Notes: generated by a model from the letters alone, not told the origin. 64,000 bases of DNA from Nitrospira sp. SG-bin1 (GCA_002083365.1 LVWS01000005.1:62001-126000), one strand, 5' to 3'; shown: positions 35,519 to 44,949, counted from the first letter of the stretch. A program made the numbers and translations.

Positions 35519-36115
35519 CTAACGTCCGGTTGAGGATTTCATGAGACTGTCGGCCTGAGGCGGCAGGAAGCCGAGATAACCTCGATGACGTTCCGCCAAC
35601 TCCAAGACGGTGAAGGGCTGGCCATCGATCATCTCAGGAGAAGAAAAGATCTGCCGAAGATGACCGCCACGCTCTCCGACGATCTTGCCGGCAAAGACGA
35701 CCCCTTTTTGCTGCAGTCGAACGACGGCCTGTTCGATATTCTCGACACGAACGGCGACATGGTGAAACACTTTGTCGCCAAATTTGTCTACCCACCCGGG
35801 GATGATACTGGTTTTTCCCCGCTCATCGGGGTAGGCCTGGTCTACAAATAGAGCCGGATAGCCGGACTTGCGGTAGACCTTCGCATACCAATCGTCGTAC
35901 TGCAGGGTCTCATCATAGCTATACCCTAGCTTGACGAAAGGTTCGGCCCCACGGTCGATGTCGTGTGTCCGGATGGTGACATGATCGATGACAGGCGTGA
36001 AGCCCACACCGGTTTCGTCGAGCATCGCTTTTAGGACACCGGCCGCCCGGTTGTGCTCGACATAGCCGGCGACCGTTCTTGCCATGAGGTCATCGAGGAC
36101 TTGCGCTTGATCCAC
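35519..36115 (-). CDS. VOC superfamily (glyoxalase/dioxygenase fold) protein
   Basis: A 198-residue protein. Two beta-alpha-beta modules typical of the vicinal oxygen chelate fold are visible: TPVIDHVTIRTHDIDRGAEP with a metal-type His, and KVFHHVAVRVENIEQAVVRL. The C-terminus (QPFTVLELAERHRGYLGFLPP) carries the likely metal-binding Glu. It is the last gene of a three-gene operon, starting 13 bases after the dehydrogenase. A dioxygenase or isomerase step in lysine-derived 2-aminoadipate or 2-oxoadipate metabolism is suggested by this context only. Confidence 0.75.
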   Translation of the reverse strand: MDQAQVLDDLMARTVAGYVEHNRAAGVLKAMLDETGVGFTPVIDHVTIRTHDIDRGAEPFVKLGYSYDETLQYDDWYAKVYRKSGYPALFVDQAYPDERGKTSIIPGWVDKFGDKVFHHVAVRVENIEQAVVRLQQKGVVFAGKIVGERGGHLRQIFSSPEMIDGQPFTVLELAERHRGYLGFLPPQADSLMKSSTGR

Positions 36116-36128
36116 GGTTACACCTCAT

Positions 36129-37658
36129 TCACGAACCAAACTTGATGCCTTGCGCCAACGGTAATTCCGTTCCCCAATTGACCGTGTTCGTCTGCCGGCG
36201 CATATAGGCTTTCCAGGAGTCCGATCCGGCTTCGCGGCCGCCACCGGTGTCCTTTTCCCCTCCGAACGCGCCGCCGATCTCGGCTCCCGAAGTTCCGATA
36301 TTGATATTGGCGATCCCGCAATCGCTTCCCGCCGCCGACAGAAACCGTTCGCTGTGGCGCACCTCATTCGAAAACAGCGCCGACGAGAGGCCTTGGGGAA
36401 CGTCGTTCTGCATCTGAATGGCTTCGTCGATCGTTTGGAATGTCATGACATACAGAATCGGGGCGAAGGTCTCACGCCGCACGATGGGCCAGTGGTTTTG
36501 CGCTCGAACGAGCGTCGGCTCCACAAAATACCCCTGTCGGGTCAACACATGTCCACCGTAGAGCACTTCACCGCCTTCCTTCTTGATTTCATCAAGAGCG
36601 GCTCGATAGCCCTCCACGGCCACCTGGTCGATGAGCGGCCCCATCAGAACATCCTTTTCCAGCGGGTTTCCGATATGCACTTGCGCATAGGCCTTCACGA
36701 GTCTGCCGACCAATTCCTCAGCCCGCGATTCGTGGATCAGCAGGCGTCTCGTGGTGGTGCACCGTTGACCGGCAGTCCCCACGGCACCGAAGAGGATGGC
36801 GCGCGCGGCCATGTCCAAGTCGGCGGTCTGATCGACGATCACGGCATTGTTGCCGCTGAGTTCGAGGAGGGTCCGACCCAATCGTTGACCGACTAACGAA
36901 GCAACCCTTCGACCGACCGGCACCGAACCGGTAAAGGAAATGAGCGGCAATCGCTCGTCCTGCACCATCTGCTCCGCAAGCGCCGGTTGATCGGCGATGA
37001 ACAGGGAGAAAATTCCCGAATAGCCTTGTTGCTGCATGACCCGATTGCAAATCTGTTGTACGGCGACGGCGCAGAGCGGGGCCTTCGGCGACGGTTTCCA
37101 GATGACCGTATCACCGGCGATGGCGGCGACAAACGCGTTCCACGCCCACACGGCAACAGGAAAATTGAACGCGGTGATGACGCCGACCGGTCCCAACGGG
37201 TGCCACTGCTCGCTCATCCGGTGGGCCGGCCGCTCGGACTGCATCGTCACGCCGTAGAGCATCCGGGATTGACCGACGGCGAAATCCGCCATGTCGATCA
37301 TTTCTTGCACTTCACCGTCGCCTTCGGCCTTGATCTTGCCGACTTCCAACGAGACCAGCGTACCCAATTGATCTTTCTTCTCGCGCAGGGCTTGGCCGAT
37401 CAACCGAACCATCTCGCCACGCTTCGGCGCCGGGACCATCCGCCAGGCACGGAACGCCTCAACCGATTCCTTCACAATCCGCTGGTAATCATCCGAAGAG
37501 CAAGGGTAGACGCCGGCGATTTGCTCCCCGGTTGACGGATTAATCGATGGAAGAAGGGATCCGTCATTGCGACCGGACCACCAGCTGTTACCGGTACTCC
37601 CGCCGGAATTCACGGCCTGGATGCCAAGATCCCTTAGCGCAGTGTGTATGGTGCTCAT
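36129..37658 (-). CDS. ALDH7-like aldehyde dehydrogenase (2-aminoadipate semialdehyde type)
   Basis: A 509-residue NAD(P)-dependent aldehyde dehydrogenase. The signatures are PLGPVGVITAFNFPVAVWAWN, FTGSVPVGRRVA, LLELSGNNAVIVD with the general-base Glu, GQRCTTTRRLLIH with the catalytic Cys, and FGGEKDTGGGREAGSDSWK. The closest recognisable group is antiquitin/ALDH7A1, which oxidises 2-aminoadipate 6-semialdehyde. Its start overlaps the stop of the saccharopine dehydrogenase gene (ATGA), so the two are translationally coupled. That context supports the same substrate, which remains inference. Confidence 0.88.
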   Translation of the reverse strand: MSTIHTALRDLGIQAVNSGGSTGNSWWSGRNDGSLLPSINPSTGEQIAGVYPCSSDDYQRIVKESVEAFRAWRMVPAPKRGEMVRLIGQALREKKDQLGTLVSLEVGKIKAEGDGEVQEMIDMADFAVGQSRMLYGVTMQSERPAHRMSEQWHPLGPVGVITAFNFPVAVWAWNAFVAAIAGDTVIWKPSPKAPLCAVAVQQICNRVMQQQGYSGIFSLFIADQPALAEQMVQDERLPLISFTGSVPVGRRVASLVGQRLGRTLLELSGNNAVIVDQTADLDMAARAILFGAVGTAGQRCTTTRRLLIHESRAEELVGRLVKAYAQVHIGNPLEKDVLMGPLIDQVAVEGYRAALDEIKKEGGEVLYGGHVLTRQGYFVEPTLVRAQNHWPIVRRETFAPILYVMTFQTIDEAIQMQNDVPQGLSSALFSNEVRHSERFLSAAGSDCGIANINIGTSGAEIGGAFGGEKDTGGGREAGSDSWKAYMRRQTNTVNWGTELPLAQGIKFGS

Positions 37659-38743
37659 CGGAAGCAGGCTCCAAAGTCATTGTCCAAAAAGTCTTTCAAC
37701 AATATGGATTCCTGAGTGACAAATCCATGGTACGCCGATGGATTCTTCAACACAAGATCCATGACGCCGCAGGCGCTTGACGCGGTCGTCATTTGAATCG
37801 CCGACCAGAGTTTTCCCTTGATACAGTGCGGATAAATCTTTTTCACATAGTTTTCTTCGAAGAATCCGTCCTTGTTCGTCCCGGTCACCGAAGCGTAAAT
37901 CAAGACGACGTCTTGAAGGGTTTGCGGGACGGCACGCTCGAGAATACGCTTCAGGGTCTCGCGGTCTTCATTCAGTTTGAGATCCTTCATGAGCAAATGG
38001 ATTTTTTCACAATGACCGGGGTAGCGGAGTGTCTTGTAGTTCATCGTCCGCACATTTCCAGCGTAACTGTCGGCCAAGGTTCCCAATCCTCCCGAGGTGT
38101 TGAACGCTTCGTACAACAGCCCGTCCAACTCGATCGTTTCGTATCCTTCGAGCGGTTGCAGGGGGACTTTCTCCCCTTGTTCAATCCCGTAACAGACATT
38201 GCCGTACTCATTGATGAGTCCATCGGTGGACCAGGTGAGCGAATACTTCAGGGCGTTACTAGGATGCACGGGAAGCGCCCCCACACGCATCTTGACCGTA
38301 TCCAACGTTTCAAAATGGGTCATCAGTTCATGCGCAACGATACTGATGAAACCCGGCGCGAGACCACATTGCGGCATGAAGGCATGCGTCGCCCCCGCAC
38401 TCAACACCTTGATCTGGTTCGTCACTTCGACGTCTTCCGTCAGGTCGAAGTAATGCAGGTCGTGGGTCAAGGCCAGCCCGGCGACGGTCGGATTGCAAAA
38501 ATAGGGGAGACTCGACAGGATCGCATCAAACCGGTGGGCCGAAAGATAGGTGCTCACGGCATCGGGATGCCTGACATCGAGCAGACAGGGAGTCACCCGT
38601 TCCAAGCCGAGAGCATCGACGAGATGCTTGGCGGCATCGAGGGTCATGTCGCCCAAATGGACCTCGTACCGGCCGTGCTGATTGAGGAGACAGGCGATCA
38701 GCGATCCGATTTTGCCGGCACCGAGGACGAGCACACGATTCAT
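37655..38743 (-). CDS. Saccharopine dehydrogenase-like oxidoreductase
   Basis: A 362-residue protein. The N-terminal Rossmann motif VLGAGKIGSLIACLL is followed by MTLDAAKHLVDAL and SLPYFCNPTVAGLAL. The catalytic domain contains MPQCGLAPGFISIVAHELM, a stretch typical of saccharopine dehydrogenase (L-glutamate-forming) and carboxynorspermidine synthase. The following genes encode an ALDH7-like enzyme and a VOC protein, so it probably supplies 2-aminoadipate semialdehyde. The direction of flux, lysine synthesis or breakdown, cannot be told. Confidence 0.87.
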   Translation of the reverse strand: MNRVLVLGAGKIGSLIACLLNQHGRYEVHLGDMTLDAAKHLVDALGLERVTPCLLDVRHPDAVSTYLSAHRFDAILSSLPYFCNPTVAGLALTHDLHYFDLTEDVEVTNQIKVLSAGATHAFMPQCGLAPGFISIVAHELMTHFETLDTVKMRVGALPVHPSNALKYSLTWSTDGLINEYGNVCYGIEQGEKVPLQPLEGYETIELDGLLYEAFNTSGGLGTLADSYAGNVRTMNYKTLRYPGHCEKIHLLMKDLKLNEDRETLKRILERAVPQTLQDVVLIYASVTGTNKDGFFEENYVKKIYPHCIKGKLWSAIQMTTASSACGVMDLVLKNPSAYHGFVTQESILLKDFLDNDFGACFR

Positions 38744-38817
38744 GATGACGCATTATACTCCTCCGCACCAGTCTGACTACTCGCTTTGAAAAATAATGCA
38801 GCCGATGGACCGAGTCT

Positions 38818-39138
38818 TCAGCGTGGTTCGGGGGAATCGATGACATACTGCCGACAGTCGGCCGGCCCCGTTGTGGTCTGACTATACCGGCAGGCAGGAA
38901 TATCGGCCTGTAGTCTTCGTAAGAGCGTCGTCATCTTCATCGTACTTGGCACTTCGCAGATCCAGACATGCATCCCGGATTCCAGCTCATCAAAATGACG
39001 CAAAACTCGAAAATCCGGCCGCTCCATGAAGTATGCGGAGAGAAACCCGTTCACGGCCGTCACGACCCAGGGGTGTTCCTTAATGTAACGGTAGCTCATC
39101 CGCAGCTCCGTGGGAGTGGTCCGTTCTTCAGACTCCAT
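38818..39138 (-). CDS. Hypothetical protein
   Basis: A 106-residue soluble protein with a mixed helical pattern (YIKEHPWVVTAVNGFLSAYF, FRVLRHFDELESGMHVWIC). No signal peptide and no recognised family. The ribosome site is weak. It lies about 75 bases upstream of the three-gene operon in the same orientation but is probably separate. Confidence 0.45.
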   Translation of the reverse strand: MESEERTTPTELRMSYRYIKEHPWVVTAVNGFLSAYFMERPDFRVLRHFDELESGMHVWICEVPSTMKMTTLLRRLQADIPACRYSQTTTGPADCRQYVIDSPEPR

Positions 39139-39238
39139 CGTCGCACTCTATCAATTTTGGCACTGAAGCCGCCACAACATGAATTGGAATGCCTATGCAT
39201 TATTGAGCTGGACTGTAACGGACGGCGCAAACTCAACC

Positions 39239-40111
39239 TCATCGTCCGCTCACCTGCGGCGTGAGTCTTCTCCAGTGATAGGTCCCACCGTGTTCGCGCG
39301 GAGGAATATTTTTCTGTTTGCCGACTCTGGTATACCACCACGTTCCGTTGGCCTGCATGCCGTCCTCCGAGAGGAGCACTTCAAATCCTCCCTCACGGTC
39401 GTTACCCGGTTGCTGCCACGTGCCCTGCCAGAGGCGGTTTTCTACCTTGGTGGTCGTGAAACGTCCGCCCTGCTGGGTATATGGGCCGTTTCCGTTCTTG
39501 TCCAACGTCGCCTTATACCGTTTATCGTCTTCGACTTCGAGAATCTCCCATTCTCCACTGAGGTCGCGCGTGGTGGAAGTTTCAGGGCTGCTGACAAGGC
39601 GTTGCCGAGACCCGGCGGACGGTACAGTGAGTGGCTCACCGAGTGGAGGGGAGCGAAACGACTCATGCCAGGATAACAATTGCCAGTTGCCGTTGCGACG
39701 TTCGAGTACTCCGGTTTCCCGCATAGGTAAGACCGTCCGTTTCAGTCCGGGTCCGTCGGCAACATAGCGAATATAGTCGAGCTCCATCGCATACCAGGCC
39801 ACGTCTCCCTTGGTCCACACCTTGAGCTCCCGGATCGGAATCTCGAGTTTCTGGGAATTGACGAATTCCTCCCGTATGCCCTCCTCAAGTTCGGTCCAAC
39901 CGACGTACTTACGGCCGGCGACCCCGTAACTGATGATATCGGCATCATGTGCCATCAATCGTGACAGTGTCGGCAAGTCCTTTTCGGCGTTCGCGCGTAC
40001 CATGCGGCGGACGGCGGACTCTGGATCGGAAGGGTCTGACGCGATCACAGCGGTGGGGACGCCCAGGAACAGCGCCAGTACACACCGCGCAAACCAGCCG
40101 AGACAGCTCAT
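39239..40111 (-). CDS. Secreted SnoaL-like (NTF2-fold) protein with an added C-terminal domain
   Basis: A 290-residue protein. From the ATG at 40111 (AAGGAG six bases before) a signal peptide runs MSCLGWFARCVLALFLG. Residues about 30-140 match the SnoaL/NTF2-like pattern of DUF4440 proteins: DPESAVRRMVRANAEKDLPT, MAHDADIISYGVAGRKYVGW, ETGVLERRNGNWQLLSWHES. The C-terminal part (LSGEWEILEVEDDKRYKATL to the end) is a separate beta-rich domain. No catalytic role can be inferred. Confidence 0.65.
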   Translation of the reverse strand: MSCLGWFARCVLALFLGVPTAVIASDPSDPESAVRRMVRANAEKDLPTLSRLMAHDADIISYGVAGRKYVGWTELEEGIREEFVNSQKLEIPIRELKVWTKGDVAWYAMELDYIRYVADGPGLKRTVLPMRETGVLERRNGNWQLLSWHESFRSPPLGEPLTVPSAGSRQRLVSSPETSTTRDLSGEWEILEVEDDKRYKATLDKNGNGPYTQQGGRFTTTKVENRLWQGTWQQPGNDREGGFEVLLSEDGMQANGTWWYTRVGKQKNIPPREHGGTYHWRRLTPQVSGR

Positions 40112-40198
40112 AGAAAACTCCTTCAGCAAAGACGTGCGACTTTCATACTATTACTTCATTAACGAGAAAACAGCGAACAGTCTGAGAACGCGCATGGA

Positions 40199-40630
40199 TC
40201 AGCGCTCCCATCGATACCCGACCAGAAACGGCATGACCGTCAACACACCCAGCGCACCGATGGGAATCGTCTCAATCGTCGCGTCATGAGCAGCGACATG
40301 CCCATCAACAGAGAGGATCTGAAGAGCTTGTACGACGGTCCACTCCGACACCAGCACAAGGCACAGGGCTACGAGACCTACGCCGAGGCGAATGCCGGGC
40401 AGGGGAGGCAAGGTAAATCGATCGACGACCCATCGCGCACCAATAATGGTAGCCAGAAGCACATTGGGGATTTCCAGCATCTCGGCAAGCCGCGCGCTGA
40501 TATGCAGCGCGACGACTTGGAGACGGACGACCTCCAAAACAAACTCCGCTCCTACCACAATAAGGAAGTAGATGGCACCGGCCTTCAGCGCCTGCGCCAG
40601 ACCATGAAGTCTGTCGCCGTCCGGCGTCAT
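40199..40630 (-). CDS. Hypothetical membrane protein
   Basis: A 143-residue protein with four hydrophobic segments (AGAIYFLIVVGAEFVLEVV, LLATIIGARWVVD, LGVGLVALCLVLVSEWTVV, IGALGVLTVMPFLVGY). A GTG at 40648 is an alternative start six codons earlier; neither has a clear ribosome site. The family is not recognised. Confidence 0.45.
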   Translation of the reverse strand: MTPDGDRLHGLAQALKAGAIYFLIVVGAEFVLEVVRLQVVALHISARLAEMLEIPNVLLATIIGARWVVDRFTLPPLPGIRLGVGLVALCLVLVSEWTVVQALQILSVDGHVAAHDATIETIPIGALGVLTVMPFLVGYRWER

Positions 40631-40648
40631 ATTTGGGAGGGACGTCAC

Positions 40649-41371
40649 GGGTGTGCCGTACGCTCATTACGGAAGCCGACCACGGCTTCTCCTCATGTAA
40701 GCTCGGTGTCAGCCATGATCATTCTAGAAAGATCAGTCTAGCGGAAAATGACGGACACATCTATGGCCTGGAGACCATGGTGCGGTGAGCCGGAATCTTT
40801 ATGCCTGCTACTCCCTGGTTCGACATTGAAGGACTCGGCTCGTGCATCTGGCACTATCTCGGGAATGAGGGATAGAGGATGAATCGCGCTGCCACTGTCA
40901 CTCCAACGGCACCGAGCATCACAACCGCTTGCGCATAGAGCATCCTCCCACTACTTTTTCCAACGCGACTGGTCTATGGCAAGATACCTAACGTCAACAC
41001 ACCGAAACAATATGATTATCTCGTCGTGACCGCCACGAAGAATAGTGTCTGATAGCATCCACGATCCCCCTCTTGACCTGTTTATCGTCCGAGGCGTAGG
41101 CTGACATCATTCTCTCACTGCCGCCTCATCCTGGAGGTGGTGCTCATGGTCCTCCGTGGAGCACGGTTCCAACGATCTGGACCTGCCGGGTGTACGTTCT
41201 TCACCAGACGGGCCCTTTTCTCGTACCATGCCCTGTTCGTGCATGGACGATCCTATTCGTTTGCGTGCAATAGGACGTCGCCTTTCGCGGATGTCTTAGG
41301 GATTCCACTGCGGAAATCAGTACTGTCAACCTCACAAAGGACTCGCGTCGCATGACGCGAGCGGGTGATTT
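40649..41371. other. Intergenic stretch without a supported gene
   Basis: About 720 bases. A 29-codon frame on the minus strand and a 72-codon frame on the plus strand (41137) lack support. Composition is mixed and no transposon or repeat was seen. Confidence 0.3.
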
Positions 41372-41551
41372 ATGTCCTGGGCATATTGGGGAATCGTCAT
41401 CGGTCTCGTAGCCATGATCGTGATGCTGATTGCCTGCATACGCCTCCTCTCTTCTGACGACAACGAGGCGCAACGGTCATCAGAGCAAGGTGCCGGTGGA
41501 TCGGTTGATATGAATCAAGAACCGCCAATGATCCACAGACGAGCGGCATGA
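41372..41551 (+). CDS. Small single-helix membrane protein
   Basis: A 59-residue protein. It starts MSWAYWGIVIGLVAMIVMLI, one transmembrane helix, and continues with a polar tail containing SSDDNEAQRSSEQGAG. The ribosome site is weak. Layout is the same as that of the protein at 45037: helix first, then an acidic tail. Confidence 0.45.
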   Translation: MSWAYWGIVIGLVAMIVMLIACIRLLSSDDNEAQRSSEQGAGGSVDMNQEPPMIHRRAA

Positions 41552-41689
41552 CGGTTCGGTGGTGAACTTCATCCTGGTGGCCACGAGCCTGTGTGGAATT
41601 GATCGTTGAGACCGCGAATTCGGGGGAGAGGGGTGGGTGTGCCATAAGCAAACACTGGACGATCTGAACTTAAACGAGGGGAGGGAGCT

Positions 41690-42049
41690 ATGGGGCCGAC
41701 GAAGGCGATCGTGAAAGATCATGCGCTCTACGAGGCACGCGGAGGCAAGTTGATCAAAGACGGTTTCACCACCCAGGAGGACCTGGAAGCCTACGTGAAC
41801 CATCATTATCTCGTCCTGCCGGTCGTCGATAAGCAGGGGCGACCATGGCTCCTCGAGGGAAAGCCGGTCTATTGCCTTCGCGGAACGCAATACGAAACGG
41901 TGAACGATGAGCGCGTCCATCTGGCCCGCTGTCCGGATTGTGGAGGTATGGGAATCCGAACCGATGAATTCGTCGTCGAATCGGACTGCATCCAATGTAC
42001 CGCCTGTGGACATGAATTCGATGCCAGGCTGGAAATGATGGAAACGTAG
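41690..42049 (+). CDS. Zinc-ribbon protein
   Basis: A 119-residue protein with a strong site (GGGAGG) before its ATG. The C-terminal half holds two CxxC pairs (RCPDCGGMGIR and CIQCTACGHEFDARLE), the pattern of a zinc-ribbon finger. The N-terminal half is basic and helical. A nucleic-acid-binding or regulatory role is plausible, but no family is assigned. It is convergent with the GNAT gene, 14 bases away. Confidence 0.6.
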   Translation: MGPTKAIVKDHALYEARGGKLIKDGFTTQEDLEAYVNHHYLVLPVVDKQGRPWLLEGKPVYCLRGTQYETVNDERVHLARCPDCGGMGIRTDEFVVESDCIQCTACGHEFDARLEMMET

Positions 42050-42062
42050 AACGGGCGCTCGC

Positions 42063-42920
42063 TCAGTACAAAATGGAGGGAAGAAAGGAACCGAGCGGCT
42101 TCTGATACAGCCCGAGGCTCATGAGGGTCATCGGTTGAACGATCCGCAGGCCGTGATTGAGACACCACTGCAACAATTCCGTGTTCCGCGTCGGCAACAA
42201 GAAACCTGGTCCGGTAAAGGCCGGCGCAGCGCCGATCAGCGCCTTGAGTTCTTCATTCGTTCGACCGACCGCATGTCCAAAGAAACCAAGACCCGTGGCA
42301 TAGCCGGTGATACTGCCGCTATGCTCAACGACCGTTGCGGCTCCATCCGCAATGGCCTGCGCCAGTTCGCCGTGACGGTCATGTCCGTGCACGTAACGGC
42401 ACAAGTCATCGCATTTCGCAAGATCGTCCAGGGTCGCTTGGCGGACTCGATAGCCGGGCAGCTCCATGTTGAGCGGTGGGCCCTGCAGCGTGGAAAGTGG
42501 CTCGCGCGCGTGAAATCCGAGCTTGGTGTACAGGGATAGAGACCGGTTATGATACGCGGCCTGGACTAGTCGCACACCGGCGTGATGCCGACTCTCGGCG
42601 CGGTCCAAGACCGACTGCATCAACCGGCGCCCGAGCGAGGCATTTTGTGTTGCCGGAAGGACGGTGATCGGACCCACTCCTGCAATGACATCCCCTTCCC
42701 ACAGAAAATTACTGCACACGATGTGGCCATCACGCTCCCCCACGACCGAGAAGATGTCGGACCGTGAGAGGATCATCGCGTACAGTCCGATCGCGATCTC
42801 AGCGGAAGGAAAATCAGGCTGAAAGTGATGGTGCTCGGCAATTGCCTTGAACGCCTCGTAGCCGATCCTTCCGCAAGCCGGAGCGTCGGCAACCGTGCCG
42901 GATCTGAAAGTCACATCCAT
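42063..42920 (-). CDS. GNAT family N-acetyltransferase
   Basis: A 285-residue acetyltransferase. The fold includes VGPITVLPATQNASLGRRLM with the acetyl-CoA loop (Q-x-x-x-x-G-x-G/A variant), then HAGVRLVQAAYHNRSLSLYTKLGF. A second, degenerate GNAT-like half follows (YRVRQATLDDLAKCDDLCRY). The ATG at 42920 has an AGGGGGA site; the frame runs back to 43067 over the end of the regulator. It starts 22 bases after the AraC-type regulator and is very likely in the same operon. Confidence 0.8.
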   Translation of the reverse strand: MDVTFRSGTVADAPACGRIGYEAFKAIAEHHHFQPDFPSAEIAIGLYAMILSRSDIFSVVGERDGHIVCSNFLWEGDVIAGVGPITVLPATQNASLGRRLMQSVLDRAESRHHAGVRLVQAAYHNRSLSLYTKLGFHAREPLSTLQGPPLNMELPGYRVRQATLDDLAKCDDLCRYVHGHDRHGELAQAIADGAATVVEHSGSITGYATGLGFFGHAVGRTNEELKALIGAAPAFTGPGFLLPTRNTELLQWCLNHGLRIVQPMTLMSLGLYQKPLGSFLPSILY

Positions 42921-42942
42921 GAGGCTGTCCCCCTCATGTTCA

Positions 42943-43932
42943 TCACGTTCTCGTTTCATGCTGACGTTGAGCGCGTCTGGTCTGGCTGCGGAACCGAGCC
43001 GGAGGGGCACCGAACTCCCGCTTGAAGGCGCGATTGAAAGACGGCTCGGACTCATATCCCACCTCACCCGCCACTTCCGCCACGCTCTTGGAGGTCGACG
43101 TCAGCACTTGCGCGGCGAGCTGCAACCGCCAGCGCGTGAGATACCCCATCGGTGTATCGGAGAGATAATGCCGAAATCGCTCGGCCAGCACTGAACGGGA
43201 CAAGCCCACTTCATTGGCCAACGACGCGATCGTCCAAGGATGCGCAGGCTGTTTGTGCAAGAGCGCCAGCGCCTTTCCGACGTCCGGATCACGCACGCCG
43301 GCGAGCCAGCCCGTCTGTGTCGGCGGCAGTTGGGCGATGTAGCGGCGCAACGTCTCCACGAACAACGCTTCGGATAGTTTCGCGATGACTGCGGCGCCGC
43401 CTGGACCGGAAGCCTCCGCGTGATCGACCGAATAGCGGAAGGTATCCTCCAACCACTGTCCGGACGGGTTGTCTCGAATATGCACTTTGACGATCGATGG
43501 GAGCCCGGCCAAGAACACCTGCCCGAGTTGAGGATCGCAGGTCAGGTACCCGCACACCAGTTTCGTGGTCTCTCCTCCGCCGCCCAACTGGGACAGGATA
43601 CGGCCTTCAGCGAAAACCTGCTTCAGGTGCGGCGCGCTGTCGATGGGTGTGACTGAAGGGCCGTTGCCCATGAGGTGGGCATTCCCATGGGGGAGGATGA
43701 CGATATCGCCCGCTTCCAGAGGGACGGCACGGCCACCGTCTTCGTTCTGACAATAGCACTGTCCTTCGGTGACCAAATGGAAAATGAAGACATGTTTGGG
43801 ACCGGACGGCAAATAGGACGCCAAGGTGCTTGAATCGGGCTCACGTGTACACCATGGTGATGAGAAGACACCGTTGAAGAAGACCGCGCCGTCCAGTTTC
43901 ACGGCTTTCAAGACTTCAGACAGTACATCCAT
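42943..43932 (-). CDS. AraC family transcriptional regulator
   Basis: A 329-residue regulator. The N-terminal part is a cupin-like ligand domain (VFIFHLVTEGQCYCQNEDGG, LEAGDIVILPHGNAHLMG). The C-terminal AraC-type double HTH is clear: TIASLANEVGLSRSVLAERF and VAEVAGEVGYESEPSFNRAF, with GYLTRWRLQLAAQVL between them. Such proteins bind direct repeats. A pair of 17-base direct repeats lies just upstream of its start, in front of a divergent methyltransferase gene. Confidence 0.88.
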   Translation of the reverse strand: MDVLSEVLKAVKLDGAVFFNGVFSSPWCTREPDSSTLASYLPSGPKHVFIFHLVTEGQCYCQNEDGGRAVPLEAGDIVILPHGNAHLMGNGPSVTPIDSAPHLKQVFAEGRILSQLGGGGETTKLVCGYLTCDPQLGQVFLAGLPSIVKVHIRDNPSGQWLEDTFRYSVDHAEASGPGGAAVIAKLSEALFVETLRRYIAQLPPTQTGWLAGVRDPDVGKALALLHKQPAHPWTIASLANEVGLSRSVLAERFRHYLSDTPMGYLTRWRLQLAAQVLTSTSKSVAEVAGEVGYESEPSFNRAFKREFGAPPARFRSQTRRAQRQHETRT

Positions 43933-43970
43933 TCGACGGGTCCCCCCAACGAGGCCTCTCGGCTAAGCCC

Positions 43971-44038
43971 GCTGGACGCTCGGATAAACGACGTGCAGCT
44001 TAGCATTCTCCTGATAAGAGAGCTAGACGCGCTGATAA
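43971..44038 (+). promoter_or_regulatory. Two direct repeats between the AraC regulator and the methyltransferase
   Basis: GCTGGACGCTCGGATAA (43971-43987) and GCTAGACGCGCTGATAA (44022-44038) match at 14 of 17 bases, with starts 51 bases apart, close to five helical turns. They lie in the roughly 200-base gap between divergent genes. Direct repeats on one face of the helix are the usual AraC-family operator. Binding is inferred. Confidence 0.4.
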
Positions 44039-44130
44039 GACGCCGACGCGATTCTCTCGTATAGTGCGACCAGAAACAGCACGGCACCGGGCACCACATC
44101 CGGAATACACAACCAATAAAGGAGGCCATC

Positions 44131-44949
44131 ATGACGAGTGCAACGATTGCAGAAATAGATAGTATAAAGGCTCGGCTCAAATCAATCTGGACGGCGGGAG
44201 ACTATGATCGGTTTTCACGATTCATGGAAGGCGGTGCACGAGAGTTTTATGAACGTCTGAACATTACGCCGGGCTGCAAGCTGCTGGACGTCGCGTGCGG
44301 GTCCGGTCAACTGGCGCTGATGGCGGCCAAAGACGGCATCGAGGTGACCGGCGTGGATATCGCAGGCAACCTGGTGGAGCGGGCGCGGACCCGCGCGAAA
44401 GCGGAAGGATTGACCGCCCAATTCGAGGAGGCTGATGCCGAGGGGCTTCCGTTCGACGACGCGAGCTTCGACGTCGTGACCAGTCTGATCGGCGCGATGT
44501 TCGCCCCGCGTCCTCAGTTGGTCGCCCAAGAATTGCTCCGTGTGTGCGCGCCGGGAGGCACCATCGCGATGGCCAACTGGACCCCACAGGGATTCATCGG
44601 GCAAATGTTCAAGGCCGTCTCAAAATTCATCGCGCCGTCCGGCATGCCGTCGCCGGTCCTCTGGGGTGACGAGTCGACGGTTCGCGAGCGGCTTGGCCAC
44701 GGACTCTCGGAACTCAGCCTCATGAGACGGCAGTACCTCTTCGACTATCCCTTTCCACCGTCGGAGGTCGTGGAATTCTTTCGTCTGTATTACGGGCCGA
44801 CGAACAAAGCATTCGCGTCGCTTGACGCTGAGGGGCAAGTCCGATTGCGGCAAGAGCTCGAAACACTCTGGGCGGCACACAACCGAGCGGGCGGTGACTG
44901 CACCACCGTATTTGCTGAGTACCTGGAAGTCGTCGGTATTCGCGTGTAA
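44131..44949 (+). CDS. Class I SAM-dependent methyltransferase
   Basis: A 272-residue methyltransferase. Motif I reads LLDVACGSGQLALMAA, followed by VTGVDIAGNLVERA and the motif IV region FDVVTSLIGAMFAPRP. AAAGGAGG precedes the ATG. The substrate is unknown; small-molecule or arsenic/phenazine-type methyltransferases share this pattern. It is divergent from the AraC regulator, which probably controls it. Confidence 0.85.
   Translation: MTSATIAEIDSIKARLKSIWTAGDYDRFSRFMEGGAREFYERLNITPGCKLLDVACGSGQLALMAAKDGIEVTGVDIAGNLVERARTRAKAEGLTAQFEEADAEGLPFDDASFDVVTSLIGAMFAPRPQLVAQELLRVCAPGGTIAMANWTPQGFIGQMFKAVSKFIAPSGMPSPVLWGDESTVRERLGHGLSELSLMRRQYLFDYPFPPSEVVEFFRLYYGPTNKAFASLDAEGQVRLRQELETLWAAHNRAGGDCTTVFAEYLEVVGIRV

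Noticed and set aside
40868..40957. A 29-codon minus-strand frame encoding one hydrophobic helix
   Set aside because: The ribosome site touches the ATG, leaving no spacing, and nothing else supports translation.
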